From Candidatus Bathyarchaeota archaeon (lineage in GTDB: Archaea > Thermoproteota > Bathyarchaeia > TCS64), in the NCBI GenBank assembly GCA_013329615.1, contig DUKA01000129.1, positions 1 to 13,586 on the forward strand: a DNA stretch of 13,586 nt. The letters run 5' to 3'. Shown here piece by piece: positions 1 to 6,190 of this stretch. Each line of letters begins with the position of its first letter. Within the stretch, counting starts at the first letter, position 1. The notes under the pieces were generated by a model, which did not search any database, had not been told where the DNA came from, and worked only from the letters and a program-made list of their open reading frames with translations. The translations under genes were made by a program, and so were the position numbers.

Positions 1-49
1 ATATCCTACCCTTCGTCAAGGGAAACGCGTCTTTCAGCTTCAGAACCAT
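1..49 (-). CDS. Possible 5' end of a divergent gene, product unknown (partial)
   Basis: On the minus strand an ATG at 49-47 opens a frame with no stop to the window edge; the 16 visible residues begin MVLKLKDAF and end KGRI. A T-rich box at 71-80 (CTTTTTTCTA on this strand) lies about 27 nt upstream, the spacing expected for a leaderless archaeal transcript and similar to the box before the Ldh2-family gene at 7259. The gene would be divergent from the S9 peptidase. No family can be recognised from 16 residues. The competing reading is the tail of a plus-strand gene ending at 66-68 (TGA), whose codons also look acceptable; only sequence to the left can decide. Confidence 0.4.
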   Translation of the reverse strand, partial: MVLKLKDAFPLTKGRI

Positions 50-70
50 AGGATCAGGTACTACGTGAAG

Positions 71-80
71 TAGAAAAAAG
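71..80 (-). promoter_or_regulatory. Possible TATA-like box for the divergent gene at 1-49
   Basis: T-rich element reading CTTTTTTCTA on the minus strand, centred about 27 nt ahead of the ATG at 49. It resembles CCTTTTCTAC before the gene at 7259. Assignment is by spacing and composition only. Confidence 0.35.
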
Positions 81-103
81 ACTTTGGGGAGGTCCACCTG
101 CCC

Positions 104-113
104 AATTTTAAAT
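104..113 (+). promoter_or_regulatory. TATA-like box of the S9 peptidase gene
   Basis: AATTTTAAAT stands out in a G+C-rich context and lies about 39 nt ahead of the ATG at 147, predicting a transcript with a leader of roughly ten bases. Its position also argues against the in-frame TTG at 84 as the start, because that start would place the promoter inside the coding region. Confidence 0.6.
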
Positions 114-146
114 CCGGTGCCGCCCCATTCTAGTCGTGTGATTGGA

Positions 147-2060
147 ATGCCGAGAAGGCTCGAGATAGAGGATCTTGAGAAGTTCGTGGCGGTCTCCCAC
201 CCCCAGCTCTCGCCGGACGGTGAGGGCCTAGTCTACGTCGTCACGAGGGCACAGGGTGACGCATACGTCCCGACGCTCTACCACGTCGACCCGAAGGACG
301 GGGTGCCGAGGAGGTACTGGGAGAAAGCTAGGAGCCCCGCGTGGAGCCCCGACGGCTCACAACTCGCCTTCGTATCCAACAGGGGGCTGAAGGAGGGGGA
401 AAAGGGCGCCGAGATCTGGGTGACGACGCCCCTAGGCGAGCCCCGCCTCGTCTGTAAGGCGCCGGGTGGAGCGGAGCAGCCAACCTGGAGTGGCGACGGC
501 GGGAGAATATATTACCTCAGCTTCGTCGGCGAGGAGCCGAAGGACGCGCGCGTCATCGAGCACATCCCCTTCTGGTTCGACGCCGTGGGGTGGACACACT
601 ACAGGAGGAAGCACCTGCACATCGTCGACGTCGCATCGGGCGCCGTCAAGCAGATCACGATGGGCGATATGGATGTCTCCTTCCACGCACTGTCAAATAA
701 GGGCGATAGAGTCGCCTACGCAGTCGCCGAAGACGAGGCGAACCCGAGGGAGCTAGCCCTCTACGTGCTCGACCAGAGGGGTGGCGACTGCAGGAAGATA
801 TTTGACAAACACACCATCGCGAGCCTTGGTTGGTCACCCGATGACGAGCTCATCTACTTCACCGGCAACGACTTGAGCCACGGCTACCCGACCCATACGA
901 CGGTCTGGGTCATCCCACCGATGGGTGGGGAACCGACCAACCTCACAGTCAGTCTCGACAGGGGCAGCGGCCGCGTCGTCTACGACGACCTGCGCAGTCA
1001 ATACGCCGGAGCACCCAACCCCGTCTGGGACGGCGACAGGATATACTTCCCCGTCAGCAATGGAGGCAGGTACAACCTGCACAGCGTCAGGCCGGAGGAC
1101 GGCGAGATCGCCCCAGTCGTCGTGGGCGACTTCTGTGTCGAGGAGTTCAGCGTCAGGAAGGGCGTAGTTGCATACACGAGGACGGGCATAGCTCAGCCGG
1201 CTGAGGTCTACGTTAAGAAGGGCAAGAAGGAGGCCAAGATCACGCGTCTCACGGAGGCGCCTCTGGTCGAGTCACCTATGATCGATGGCGAGCACTTCAC
1301 CTTCGAGGCGAGCGACGGCGTTGCCATCGAGGGGTGGCTCATCAAGCCCTACGGGTGGAGGAAGGGGAAGAAGTACCCCGCGATATTCGACATACACGGC
1401 GGCCCCCGTAGCAAGTTTGGTGAGGCGCCCATGTTTGAGCACCAGATATATACGGCGGAGGGCTACGCCGTCGTCTACGCGAACATAAGGGGCAGCGACG
1501 GCTATGACCAGGCATTCGCCGACATCAGGTTCAACTGGGGCACACGCGACTACCGCGACTTCATGGAGACGGTCGACCACGCCCTAGGCGCTTACGACTG
1601 GATCGATGAGACGAGGATCGCCGTCACGGGGCTCAGCTACGGCGGATTCATGACGAACTGGGTCATCGGCCACAGCGACCGTTTCAAGTGCGCGCTCAGC
1701 CAGAACAGCATATGTAACTGGACCAGTTTCTTCGGCACTACCGACATTGGGTTCCACTTCAGCCCGGACCAGATCGGCGGAGACCCGTGGAGCAACCCCG
1801 CCGCCTACGCCGATAAGTCACCTATCACATACGCGAAAAACATCAAGACGCCGACCCTCTTCATCCACAGTGTGAACGACAACAGGTGCTGGATGGATCA
1901 GAGCCTGCAGATGTATACGGCGTTAAAGTACCTCGGCGTGGAGGCGAAGCTCGTCCTATACACTGAGGGAAGCCACAGCTTTAGGAACCTCGCCCGCCCC
2001 TCGATAAGGAAGAGGCGCCTGCACGACATGGTCGACTGGTTCAACGGCCACCTCAAGTGA
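147..2060 (+). CDS. S9 family serine peptidase (acylaminoacyl/dipeptidyl peptidase type)
   Basis: Prolyl-oligopeptidase-family (S9) hydrolase of 637 aa, expected to remove N-terminal residues or acyl-amino acids from short peptides in the cytoplasm; no signal peptide is seen. The N-terminal two thirds carries WD40/PD40-like propeller repeats such as SPDG and WSPD turns. The C-terminal alpha/beta-hydrolase domain starts near residue 390. The nucleophile is Ser497 in GLSYGGF, the acid Asp578 in HSVNDNR, the base His610 in EGSHSF, and HGGP (His417 onward) is the usual oxyanion-loop motif. The start is the ATG at 147: a TTG at 84 in the same frame would add 21 residues that look non-coding and overlap the TATA-like box at 104-113. 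Length and complete triad fit an active enzyme. Exact substrate class (acylaminoacyl versus dipeptidyl) cannot be told from sequence. The next gene follows after 33 bp with its own promoter. Confidence 0.93.
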   Translation: MPRRLEIEDLEKFVAVSHPQLSPDGEGLVYVVTRAQGDAYVPTLYHVDPKDGVPRRYWEKARSPAWSPDGSQLAFVSNRGLKEGEKGAEIWVTTPLGEPRLVCKAPGGAEQPTWSGDGGRIYYLSFVGEEPKDARVIEHIPFWFDAVGWTHYRRKHLHIVDVASGAVKQITMGDMDVSFHALSNKGDRVAYAVAEDEANPRELALYVLDQRGGDCRKIFDKHTIASLGWSPDDELIYFTGNDLSHGYPTHTTVWVIPPMGGEPTNLTVSLDRGSGRVVYDDLRSQYAGAPNPVWDGDRIYFPVSNGGRYNLHSVRPEDGEIAPVVVGDFCVEEFSVRKGVVAYTRTGIAQPAEVYVKKGKKEAKITRLTEAPLVESPMIDGEHFTFEASDGVAIEGWLIKPYGWRKGKKYPAIFDIHGGPRSKFGEAPMFEHQIYTAEGYAVVYANIRGSDGYDQAFADIRFNWGTRDYRDFMETVDHALGAYDWIDETRIAVTGLSYGGFMTNWVIGHSDRFKCALSQNSICNWTSFFGTTDIGFHFSPDQIGGDPWSNPAAYADKSPITYAKNIKTPTLFIHSVNDNRCWMDQSLQMYTALKYLGVEAKLVLYTEGSHSFRNLARPSIRKRRLHDMVDWFNGHLK

Positions 2061-2063
2061 CCC

Positions 2064-2072
2064 CTTTTTAAT
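2064..2072 (+). promoter_or_regulatory. TATA-like box of the DUF123 gene
   Basis: CTTTTTAAT lies immediately after the S9 peptidase stop and about 26 nt before the GTG at 2094, consistent with a leaderless transcript starting at or near the start codon. Confidence 0.55.
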
Positions 2073-2093
2073 CGATGACGTATTTCTTCCCTC

Positions 2094-2537
2094 GTGGTCA
2101 CCCGGGGGAGCTACTGCCTCTGCATAAACGTGGAGAAGGACAAGAGGATCAAGGTCGGCGCCCTCGGCAGGATAGATTTCCCCGCGGGGCGCTACGTCTA
2201 CGTTGGCTCCGCCCTGAATAGTCTGATTCCCCGCCTAGGCAGGCATCTGCGCACGTCGCGTGGTGAGGGCCGGGTCACCCACTGGCACATCGACTACCTC
2301 CTACGCGAGCCCGGAGTCGAGATCGGGGCCATCTACGCCACGGACTGGGTGGTACGGATGGAGTGCGAGATAGCCGAGAAGATCGCTGAGAGGGGCGAGG
2401 CGGTTTCCCACTTCGGGTGCAGCGATTGCACCTGCAAGAGCCACCTCTACAGGGTCAAATCGTTCGGTTTCATAACAGAGACTGGGTTGAAAAAGGTGGA
2501 CCTGTCTACTTTTGCTTCTTCGCCATCTCCTCAATAA
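2094..2537 (+). CDS. DUF123 / GIY-YIG-like domain protein
   Basis: This 147-aa protein matches the archaeal DUF123 family, which has the GIY-YIG nuclease fold. Visible hallmarks in order are GSY (5-7), AGRYVYVGSA (31-40, equivalent of the YIG half), basic RLGRHLR (47-53), HWHIDYL (63-69), an acidic position at Glu90 in the helix usual for the metal-binding glutamate, and the family signature FGCSDCTCKSHL (107-118) with Cys112, Cys114 and His117. Biochemical function is not firmly established; a structure-specific nuclease role is inferred from the fold. The GTG start is set by the TATA-like box 26 nt upstream and by GSY lying right after it. The last ten or so codons overlap the 3' end of the convergent CMD-like gene by 32 bp, so the C-terminal tail (after residue 130) is probably lineage-specific. 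Confidence 0.87.
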   Translation: MVTRGSYCLCINVEKDKRIKVGALGRIDFPAGRYVYVGSALNSLIPRLGRHLRTSRGEGRVTHWHIDYLLREPGVEIGAIYATDWVVRMECEIAEKIAERGEAVSHFGCSDCTCKSHLYRVKSFGFITETGLKKVDLSTFASSPSPQ

Positions 2538-2817
2538 GTGGGATGGCGAGCTCGGCGTTGGTCACACCTGTGTTGAAGGCGAGGAGAGCAGCGGACTCTA
2601 TCTGCTTCTTGGGTACCCCAGCCTTGAGAGCCATGCCGACGAAGTGACGGAGCGCCACGGGGTCGCGCGTCGTTGAGTAGATGCCTATGAGGATGAGGAG
2701 CCTCGTCTTCTCGTCCAGCCCGCCGTGGACGGAGATGGACTGGCTGAGCTTCAGGTACGCCTCGCTTACGGTGGGGCACTCGGTACTGAATATCTCCCAA
2801 ACGCTCTTTTCCGGCAT
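2506..2817 (-). CDS. Carboxymuconolactone decarboxylase-fold protein lacking CxxC
   Basis: Small 103-aa protein with the all-helical CMD/AhpD fold pattern: a helix reading RLLILIGIYST, then HFVGMALKAGVPKKQI, then a helix with LAFNTGV. CMD-family proteins with peroxidase activity carry a CxxC plus His near the middle; here that position reads TTRDPVALRH, so the thiol pair is absent and only the His is kept. The lone Cys lies near the N terminus. A redox role of AhpD type is therefore unlikely; a decarboxylase-like or structural role remains possible. The start is the ATG at 2817-2815, with a TATA-like box 35 nt upstream inside an imperfect palindrome. The 3' end overlaps the DUF123 gene by 32 bp, antisense. 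Confidence 0.85.
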   Translation of the reverse strand: MPEKSVWEIFSTECPTVSEAYLKLSQSISVHGGLDEKTRLLILIGIYSTTRDPVALRHFVGMALKAGVPKKQIESAALLAFNTGVTNAELAIPLIEEMAKKQK

Positions 2818-2842
2818 ATTTGGTCGCGTAAAGGTGCCACGA

Positions 2843-2861
2843 GGGGGTATTTATTACCTCC
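2843..2861. promoter_or_regulatory. TATA-like box of the CMD gene within an imperfect palindrome
   Basis: On the minus strand TAATAAAT (2856-2849) lies about 35 nt ahead of the CMD ATG. It is embedded in a near-palindrome whose left arm GGGGGTA and right arm TACCTCC pair except for one position. A palindrome across the TATA box is the usual place for an archaeal repressor operator, but this is inference from symmetry alone. Confidence 0.4.
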
Positions 2862-2877
2862 CGGGGGGTACCGGTTC

Positions 2878-2887
2878 ACTTTAATAG
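2878..2887 (+). promoter_or_regulatory. TATA-like box of the 2927 gene
   Basis: ACTTTAATAG is centred about 44 nt ahead of the ATG at 2927, giving a predicted leader of about 15-20 bases. It lies back to back with the CMD-gene promoter, so the two genes share a divergent control region of about 110 bp. Confidence 0.45.
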
Positions 2888-2926
2888 TTAGTTTCACTGA
2901 ATGAGGATAAGGGCTCAGATGCAGAA

Positions 2927-3577
2927 ATGGGGGCGAAAGGGTCTACAGAGGAGTTCATGCGCGACGTAGACGCCGTCGTCTCCAAGATCCTCGACAAGAT
3001 CGACCCAATCTACCACCCGAAGATACGGGTTCTGCGTGACGACCTCGAACGCATGCACCGCCAGAACAGGGTCAAGATCAACCACTCCGTCATGGAGCTC
3101 GTCTGCGCCGCCCACCTCATCGAGGCGGGCTTCGACGCCCAACTCGAAACGGCGGTAAACGGGATAAGCACCGATGTGTACGCGGAGAAGGGGCTGGGCA
3201 GCCTGATGGTCGAGGCCGAGACGGGCTTCGTCCCCCCGGAGAACGCACTCGACCCCCTCGTCTACCTGAGGGCACGCGCCGCGAGCAAGATTGTCCGCTA
3301 CAGCGGCTACGCCAGCAAGTTCGTCCTCGCCACACCCCCCTACTACGTCCTCCAGATCCCACCGAGCCTCACGAAGCCGCCGAGGTTCCGCAAAGAAGAG
3401 GAGATCGCCTCGATAAAGAAGCTCTGTGACCTCTACTACACCAACCCCCCGGTGAGCGTTGAGGAGATAAGGAACGCCCGCCTCCACGCCATCTACGTGG
3501 TCGACGTGGACAACGTCTCCATAAGGGAGTGGGAGGTCAACGAGTACATGGGCAAGGCGAGCCTCTGGAGCACCTAG
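2927..3577 (+). CDS. Hypothetical protein with PD-(D/E)XK nuclease-like pattern
   Basis: I do not recognise a named family. The 216-aa protein is soluble, with no membrane segment. A helical N-terminal part (1-65) ends in a helix containing HSVMELVCAAHLIEAGF, followed by strand-like segments with TDVYAEK (Asp83) and LMVEAETGF (Glu96 and Glu98). Glu57 in the helix, Asp83 and a hydrophobic strand with E-x-E resemble the core alpha-beta-beta of restriction-endonuclease-like proteins, where the last motif is normally E-x-K. Lys121, or the E-x-E itself, could stand in. This is a pattern match by eye, not a demonstrated homology. Residues 100-130 (PENALDP, then RARAASKIVRYSGYASKF) look like a conserved functional block. 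ATG at 2927 is the only good start downstream of the TATA-like box; the ATG at 2901 is out of frame. The next gene starts 43 bp downstream from a separate promoter. Confidence 0.8.
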   Translation: MGAKGSTEEFMRDVDAVVSKILDKIDPIYHPKIRVLRDDLERMHRQNRVKINHSVMELVCAAHLIEAGFDAQLETAVNGISTDVYAEKGLGSLMVEAETGFVPPENALDPLVYLRARAASKIVRYSGYASKFVLATPPYYVLQIPPSLTKPPRFRKEEEIASIKKLCDLYYTNPPVSVEEIRNARLHAIYVVDVDNVSIREWEVNEYMGKASLWST

Positions 3578-3581
3578 AAAG

Positions 3582-3588
3582 GTTTAAG
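3582..3588 (+). promoter_or_regulatory. TATA-like box of the 3621-4516 gene pair
   Basis: GTTTAAG, eight bases after the preceding stop codon's region and about 36 nt ahead of the GTG at 3621, fits an archaeal TATA element driving the two overlapping membrane-protein genes. Confidence 0.45.
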
Positions 3589-3611
3589 ACAACCCGCCCA
3601 GCCATCAGTGA

Positions 3612-3616
3612 GAGGT
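3612..3616 (+). promoter_or_regulatory. Shine-Dalgarno site deciding the GTG start at 3621
   Basis: GAGGT lies four bases before the GTG at 3621 and is complementary to the anti-Shine-Dalgarno sequence of 16S rRNA. It is one of the few clear ribosome binding sites in the window, where most genes appear leaderless. Confidence 0.5.
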
Positions 3617-3620
3617 TCAA

Positions 3621-3863
3621 GTGAGCACCTCCATCGCGGTAATCGGGGTAGGATTCTTAGTAGCGTGGCTAGGCGTGATAATGGTATACCTTAGCCTACG
3701 CACAGACCCCGCGGAACTCGAGAAGAGGCACCTCGGCTTCCTAAACAAGCCCTTCGCCAAGGCGAACGAGAGCAGGAAGCTCATAAAGTTCATGATAATA
3801 ATCGGCATAGCCGTGACGGCGGCGCTCTACGCCGCCTCTTGGGCGGGGTTGATTGCCTGGTGA
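3621..3863 (+). CDS. Small two-helix membrane protein, function unknown
   Basis: An 80-aa protein made almost entirely of two hydrophobic helices, at about residues 4-26 and 53-78, joined by a charged loop (27-52) rich in Lys and Arg. By the positive-inside rule the loop faces the cytoplasm, giving a hairpin with both ends outside. No motif or family is recognised. The GTG start is supported by GAGGT four bases upstream and by the first helix starting at once. The stop overlaps the next gene's start as GTGA (3860-3863), so the two are translationally coupled, and the protein is a likely partner or accessory of the zinc-finger membrane protein downstream. Confidence 0.78.
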   Translation: MSTSIAVIGVGFLVAWLGVIMVYLSLRTDPAELEKRHLGFLNKPFAKANESRKLIKFMIIIGIAVTAALYAASWAGLIAW

Positions 3864-4516
3864 CGACCAAGAAGGACGAGTCCTGCTGGGTCTGCGGCGG
3901 CGAGGGAGCGGACATACTCTGCCCCGGCTGCGGCCACCTAGTATGCGGCGACTGCTACGACGAGGCCACACACAGGTGTCTCGAGTGCATCGAGGAGGAC
4001 ATCTCATCCAAGGCGCGCGTCAAGAAGGCTATGCTCGTCGGAGGGCTACTGATGATAATCGTGGGGCTCTCCACCGCGGCGGCGGGGCTACCCGTGGACG
4101 GCGTCTCCGTCGTATTCCCCTTTCTTGTCGGCGACGTCAGCCCACTAATCGCGAGCCTATACAGCTTCCTCTTCTTCATAACCGTCGCCTCCGCCTCCTT
4201 CCTCCCCTGGTACATCCACACGAGGAGCAAACCAGAGTACAGCGAGAACGAAGACTACACAGTCATAGAGGGCAACCTAACTGACGGCGACAACTTCGAA
4301 CACGTCGAGTACGTAATCACGGCGGAGCTGCCTAAGAAGCTCGAGAAGACCATCCTAGTCGAGTCGAACGGCGCCAACATCCACCTTCACAGCACGGCAG
4401 ACAAAGACTTCAACAGGAACTACACGATCCCGGACGGCCACGACCTCGAGGGACTGGACTACGACTACGAGGAAGGCTACCTAGTTCTGCGCCTCCACCT
4501 CGTCCGCATACCCTAG
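3860..4516 (+). CDS. Membrane protein fusing a RING/B-box-like zinc finger to an HSP20-like domain
   Basis: A 218-aa protein with three visible parts. Residues 9-43 hold paired metal ligands: Cys9/Cys12, Cys21/Cys24, His26 or Cys29/Cys32, and Cys40/Cys43, spaced like a B-box or RING-type cross-brace binding two zinc ions. Residues 57-77 and about 94-118 are membrane helices, so both ends should face the cytoplasm. Residues 149-216 read like an alpha-crystallin/HSP20 or p23-type beta-sandwich: YVITAELP, then ILVESNGANIHLHS, NYTIPDG, and YEEGYLVLRLHLV, matching the family order of strands and the usual acidic turn before the last strand. The HSP20 assignment is by eye. The GTG at 3860, overlapping the previous stop by 4 bp, is preferred over the TTG at 3839, which would extend the overlap. 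A membrane-bound protein-quality-control or adaptor role is inference; E3-ligase activity cannot be claimed. Confidence 0.82.
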   Translation: MTTKKDESCWVCGGEGADILCPGCGHLVCGDCYDEATHRCLECIEEDISSKARVKKAMLVGGLLMIIVGLSTAAAGLPVDGVSVVFPFLVGDVSPLIASLYSFLFFITVASASFLPWYIHTRSKPEYSENEDYTVIEGNLTDGDNFEHVEYVITAELPKKLEKTILVESNGANIHLHSTADKDFNRNYTIPDGHDLEGLDYDYEEGYLVLRLHLVRIP

Positions 4517-4520
4517 AAGC

Positions 4521-4527
4521 CTTTTAA
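4521..4527 (+). promoter_or_regulatory. TATA-like box of the MBL-fold gene
   Basis: CTTTTAA lies just after the preceding stop and about 34 nt ahead of the TTG at 4559, which supports that unusual start codon. Confidence 0.5.
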
Positions 4528-4558
4528 CAGCGGCACCCACCAGACTAATCGAAGCGGC

Positions 4559-5209
4559 TTGCCACAGATAATCGACCTCCAGAAGGACACACCCACGCTC
4601 AAGGGGGTCAAGATGATCGTGGGCGACGGCCTATGTAGCAACATCTACGTCGTCGGCAGGGAAAAGGCGACGATAATCGACACCGGCGTCGGCAATAGGC
4701 TCAACCCCGTCTGGCCCCAGCTGAAGGAGCTGAGCATCGAGCCTGAGAACGTCGAAAAGGTCGTCATCACACATGCGCACCACGACCACGCCATGGGCGC
4801 CTTCCTCATCCTCGAGAAGTCGAAGCCAAAGGTCTACGTGCACGATAAGGACTCCAAGTACATAGCCTCGAGCCTAGGCGAGTCCCTAGTCGTCGTCGAG
4901 GAGGGGGACATCATCGAGACTGAGTTGTGGCCGCTTGAGGTCATATGGACGCCGGGGCACACCGAGGGGGGCATGTGCCTCTACGCGAGGGGACCGCGTA
5001 TACTTTTCTCAGGTGACACGGCGTTCCCCGACGGCTACTTCGGGCGCTTCGACGGCGAGACGGGGAGCATCGAAGACCTCGTCGAGTCTCTCAGGAAGCT
5101 TGCGAAGCTTAAGGTGGACGCGATGCTCTCCGGGCACGGCGTCCCCGTGATAAGGGGAGCGGAGGACAACATCAAACTCGCCCTCCGCAACGCGGAGCTA
5201 TACGGCTAA
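4559..5209 (+). CDS. Metallo-beta-lactamase-fold hydrolase
   Basis: A 216-aa single-domain MBL-fold enzyme with a complete dinuclear metal site: THAHHDH gives His72, His74, Asp76 and His77; His134 is in TPGHTEGG; Asp153 is in FSGDTAF; and His193 is in SGHGVP. This set is typical of the glyoxalase II-like hydrolase branch, usually binding two zinc (or iron) ions; natural substrate is not predictable. No signal peptide is seen, so it should be cytoplasmic. The TTG at 4559 is chosen because the N-terminal strand begins there and the TATA-like box sits about 34 nt upstream; the first in-frame ATG would remove 18 residues and the first beta-strand. The stop codon region (CTAA, 5206-5209) is shared with the convergent gene on the other strand. 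Confidence 0.9.
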   Translation: MPQIIDLQKDTPTLKGVKMIVGDGLCSNIYVVGREKATIIDTGVGNRLNPVWPQLKELSIEPENVEKVVITHAHHDHAMGAFLILEKSKPKVYVHDKDSKYIASSLGESLVVVEEGDIIETELWPLEVIWTPGHTEGGMCLYARGPRILFSGDTAFPDGYFGRFDGETGSIEDLVESLRKLAKLKVDAMLSGHGVPVIRGAEDNIKLALRNAELYG

Positions 5210-6090
5210 CCAACTACCCGGTTCGATACCGCGTGCTCGTACTGGTAGCTTATCGAGGAGTCAACCTTGAAGAAATAGCCGTCGGCGCCCGTGATTGTGC
5301 CTTCACCCGTCATCCGCAGCCCCGTCGAGTACCTTAACTCGACCCACGTCCTCAGCATAACATCCCCCGTCTGTGAAGTCACGGGCAGCCTGATCGTGTA
5401 GTTCGCGACGTGGCGTGTAAAGTTGTACGTCTCTGGGTAAAGATCGTTCCAGATGGCCTGGTATGCCGGTGGCTCGCATTTGCCCTCGGGGCTTATTGAG
5501 ACGTCGGATATCTCACCGACTGCTTCAGTCAGCCACGTATAGATCCCGACCTCGGTGATGTTCTCGGTCCTCGTCACGCGGAATGGGGAGATCTCGACGC
5601 TGATCTGCGTCCTATCGCCCCAGTAGATCTTGTCGGGGGTCACGGTCGTGATGGGTTTCTCGCCTTCTGCGAAGATGTCGATCGGGTCCGTCGTGAAGGC
5701 GAGTTGTGCGAATATCTTGTCTTCCGCCGTCAAGTCGGTCGCTACGACCGTTATTGTGCCCGTTGCCTTGTCGTATGACACCTTCACGTTGTCGGTCTCC
5801 TGCTCGATCTCGATCTGAGTTAGATTAGGTTCGGTTTTATCTGTAACCGTCACCTTGGGCGTGTCTATGACCGCGTATATCCCGTAGTTGACTAAGTACC
5901 TAGCTTCGGTATTGTTTCCGAGTGTGTTCTGCCAGTAGCCCTCGCTCCGGCTGACGTTGACGTAGCCTTCATCGGCCTCCGGATTGGGTGCGGGGTATAA
6001 GAAAACGACTGCTAGGCTGAGTGTAAAGAGTGCTATGAAGACGACTGCGATTATCATCTTCTTGCTGAGTTTCTTGGGTTTATCCGGCAA
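5206..6090 (-). CDS. Membrane-anchored, sequon-rich exported protein, function unknown
   Basis: A 294-aa protein with a basic N terminus (PDKPKKLSKK), one hydrophobic segment at about 12-32, and a long beta-rich remainder with no further membrane helix. It is therefore either anchored with its bulk outside the cell or exported after signal cleavage. Six N-x-S/T sequons (NVS, NNT, NLT, NIT, NFT and NYT) suggest N-glycosylation of the outer part. No catalytic motif or named family is recognised. The start is a TTG at 6090-6088: an in-frame TAG lies shortly upstream, no ATG comes between, and the first internal ATG (Met12) would delete the basic residues that precede the helix. Surface-layer accessory, binding or structural role is a guess from composition. 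The 3' end overlaps the MBL-fold gene by 4 bp. Confidence 0.8.
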   Translation of the reverse strand: MPDKPKKLSKKMIIAVVFIALFTLSLAVVFLYPAPNPEADEGYVNVSRSEGYWQNTLGNNTEARYLVNYGIYAVIDTPKVTVTDKTEPNLTQIEIEQETDNVKVSYDKATGTITVVATDLTAEDKIFAQLAFTTDPIDIFAEGEKPITTVTPDKIYWGDRTQISVEISPFRVTRTENITEVGIYTWLTEAVGEISDVSISPEGKCEPPAYQAIWNDLYPETYNFTRHVANYTIRLPVTSQTGDVMLRTWVELRYSTGLRMTGEGTITGADGYFFKVDSSISYQYEHAVSNRVVG

Positions 6091-6151
6091 CGCTATCAGG
6101 TTTTCTGCGGGCTAGTCTCTGATAAGGCTTGTTCAGGATCGTCCCCAAATT

Positions 6152-6159
6152 CCTTAAGC
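6152..6159 (+). promoter_or_regulatory. TATA-like box of the threonine aldolase gene
   Basis: CCTTAAGC, preceded by AAATT, is centred about 35 nt ahead of the ATG at 6191, in the 100-bp divergent region shared with the gene at 5206-6090. No equally clear element was found for the minus-strand gene. Confidence 0.4.
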
Positions 6160-6190
6160 ATCTTGTGACATCCTAGGTATTCGACAATTC

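Noticed and set aside
3..68. C-terminal tail of a plus-strand gene ending in TGA at 66-68
   Set aside because: Not excluded, but the minus-strand start at 49 has a correctly spaced upstream box; too short to assign without the flanking sequence.
84..146. Upstream TTG start for the S9 peptidase
   Set aside because: It would contain the TATA-like box, and the added residues do not resemble the family's N terminus.
2915..3487. Open frame of 190 codons opposite the 2927-3577 gene
   Set aside because: The sense frame has better codon choice, a TATA-like box and structured-looking sequence; the antisense product is repetitive in Val, Asp and Leu.
3853..4284. Open frame of 143 codons overlapping the zinc-finger gene in another plus frame
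   Set aside because: Arg-rich shadow of the real frame, which shows the ordered cysteine pairs and membrane helices.
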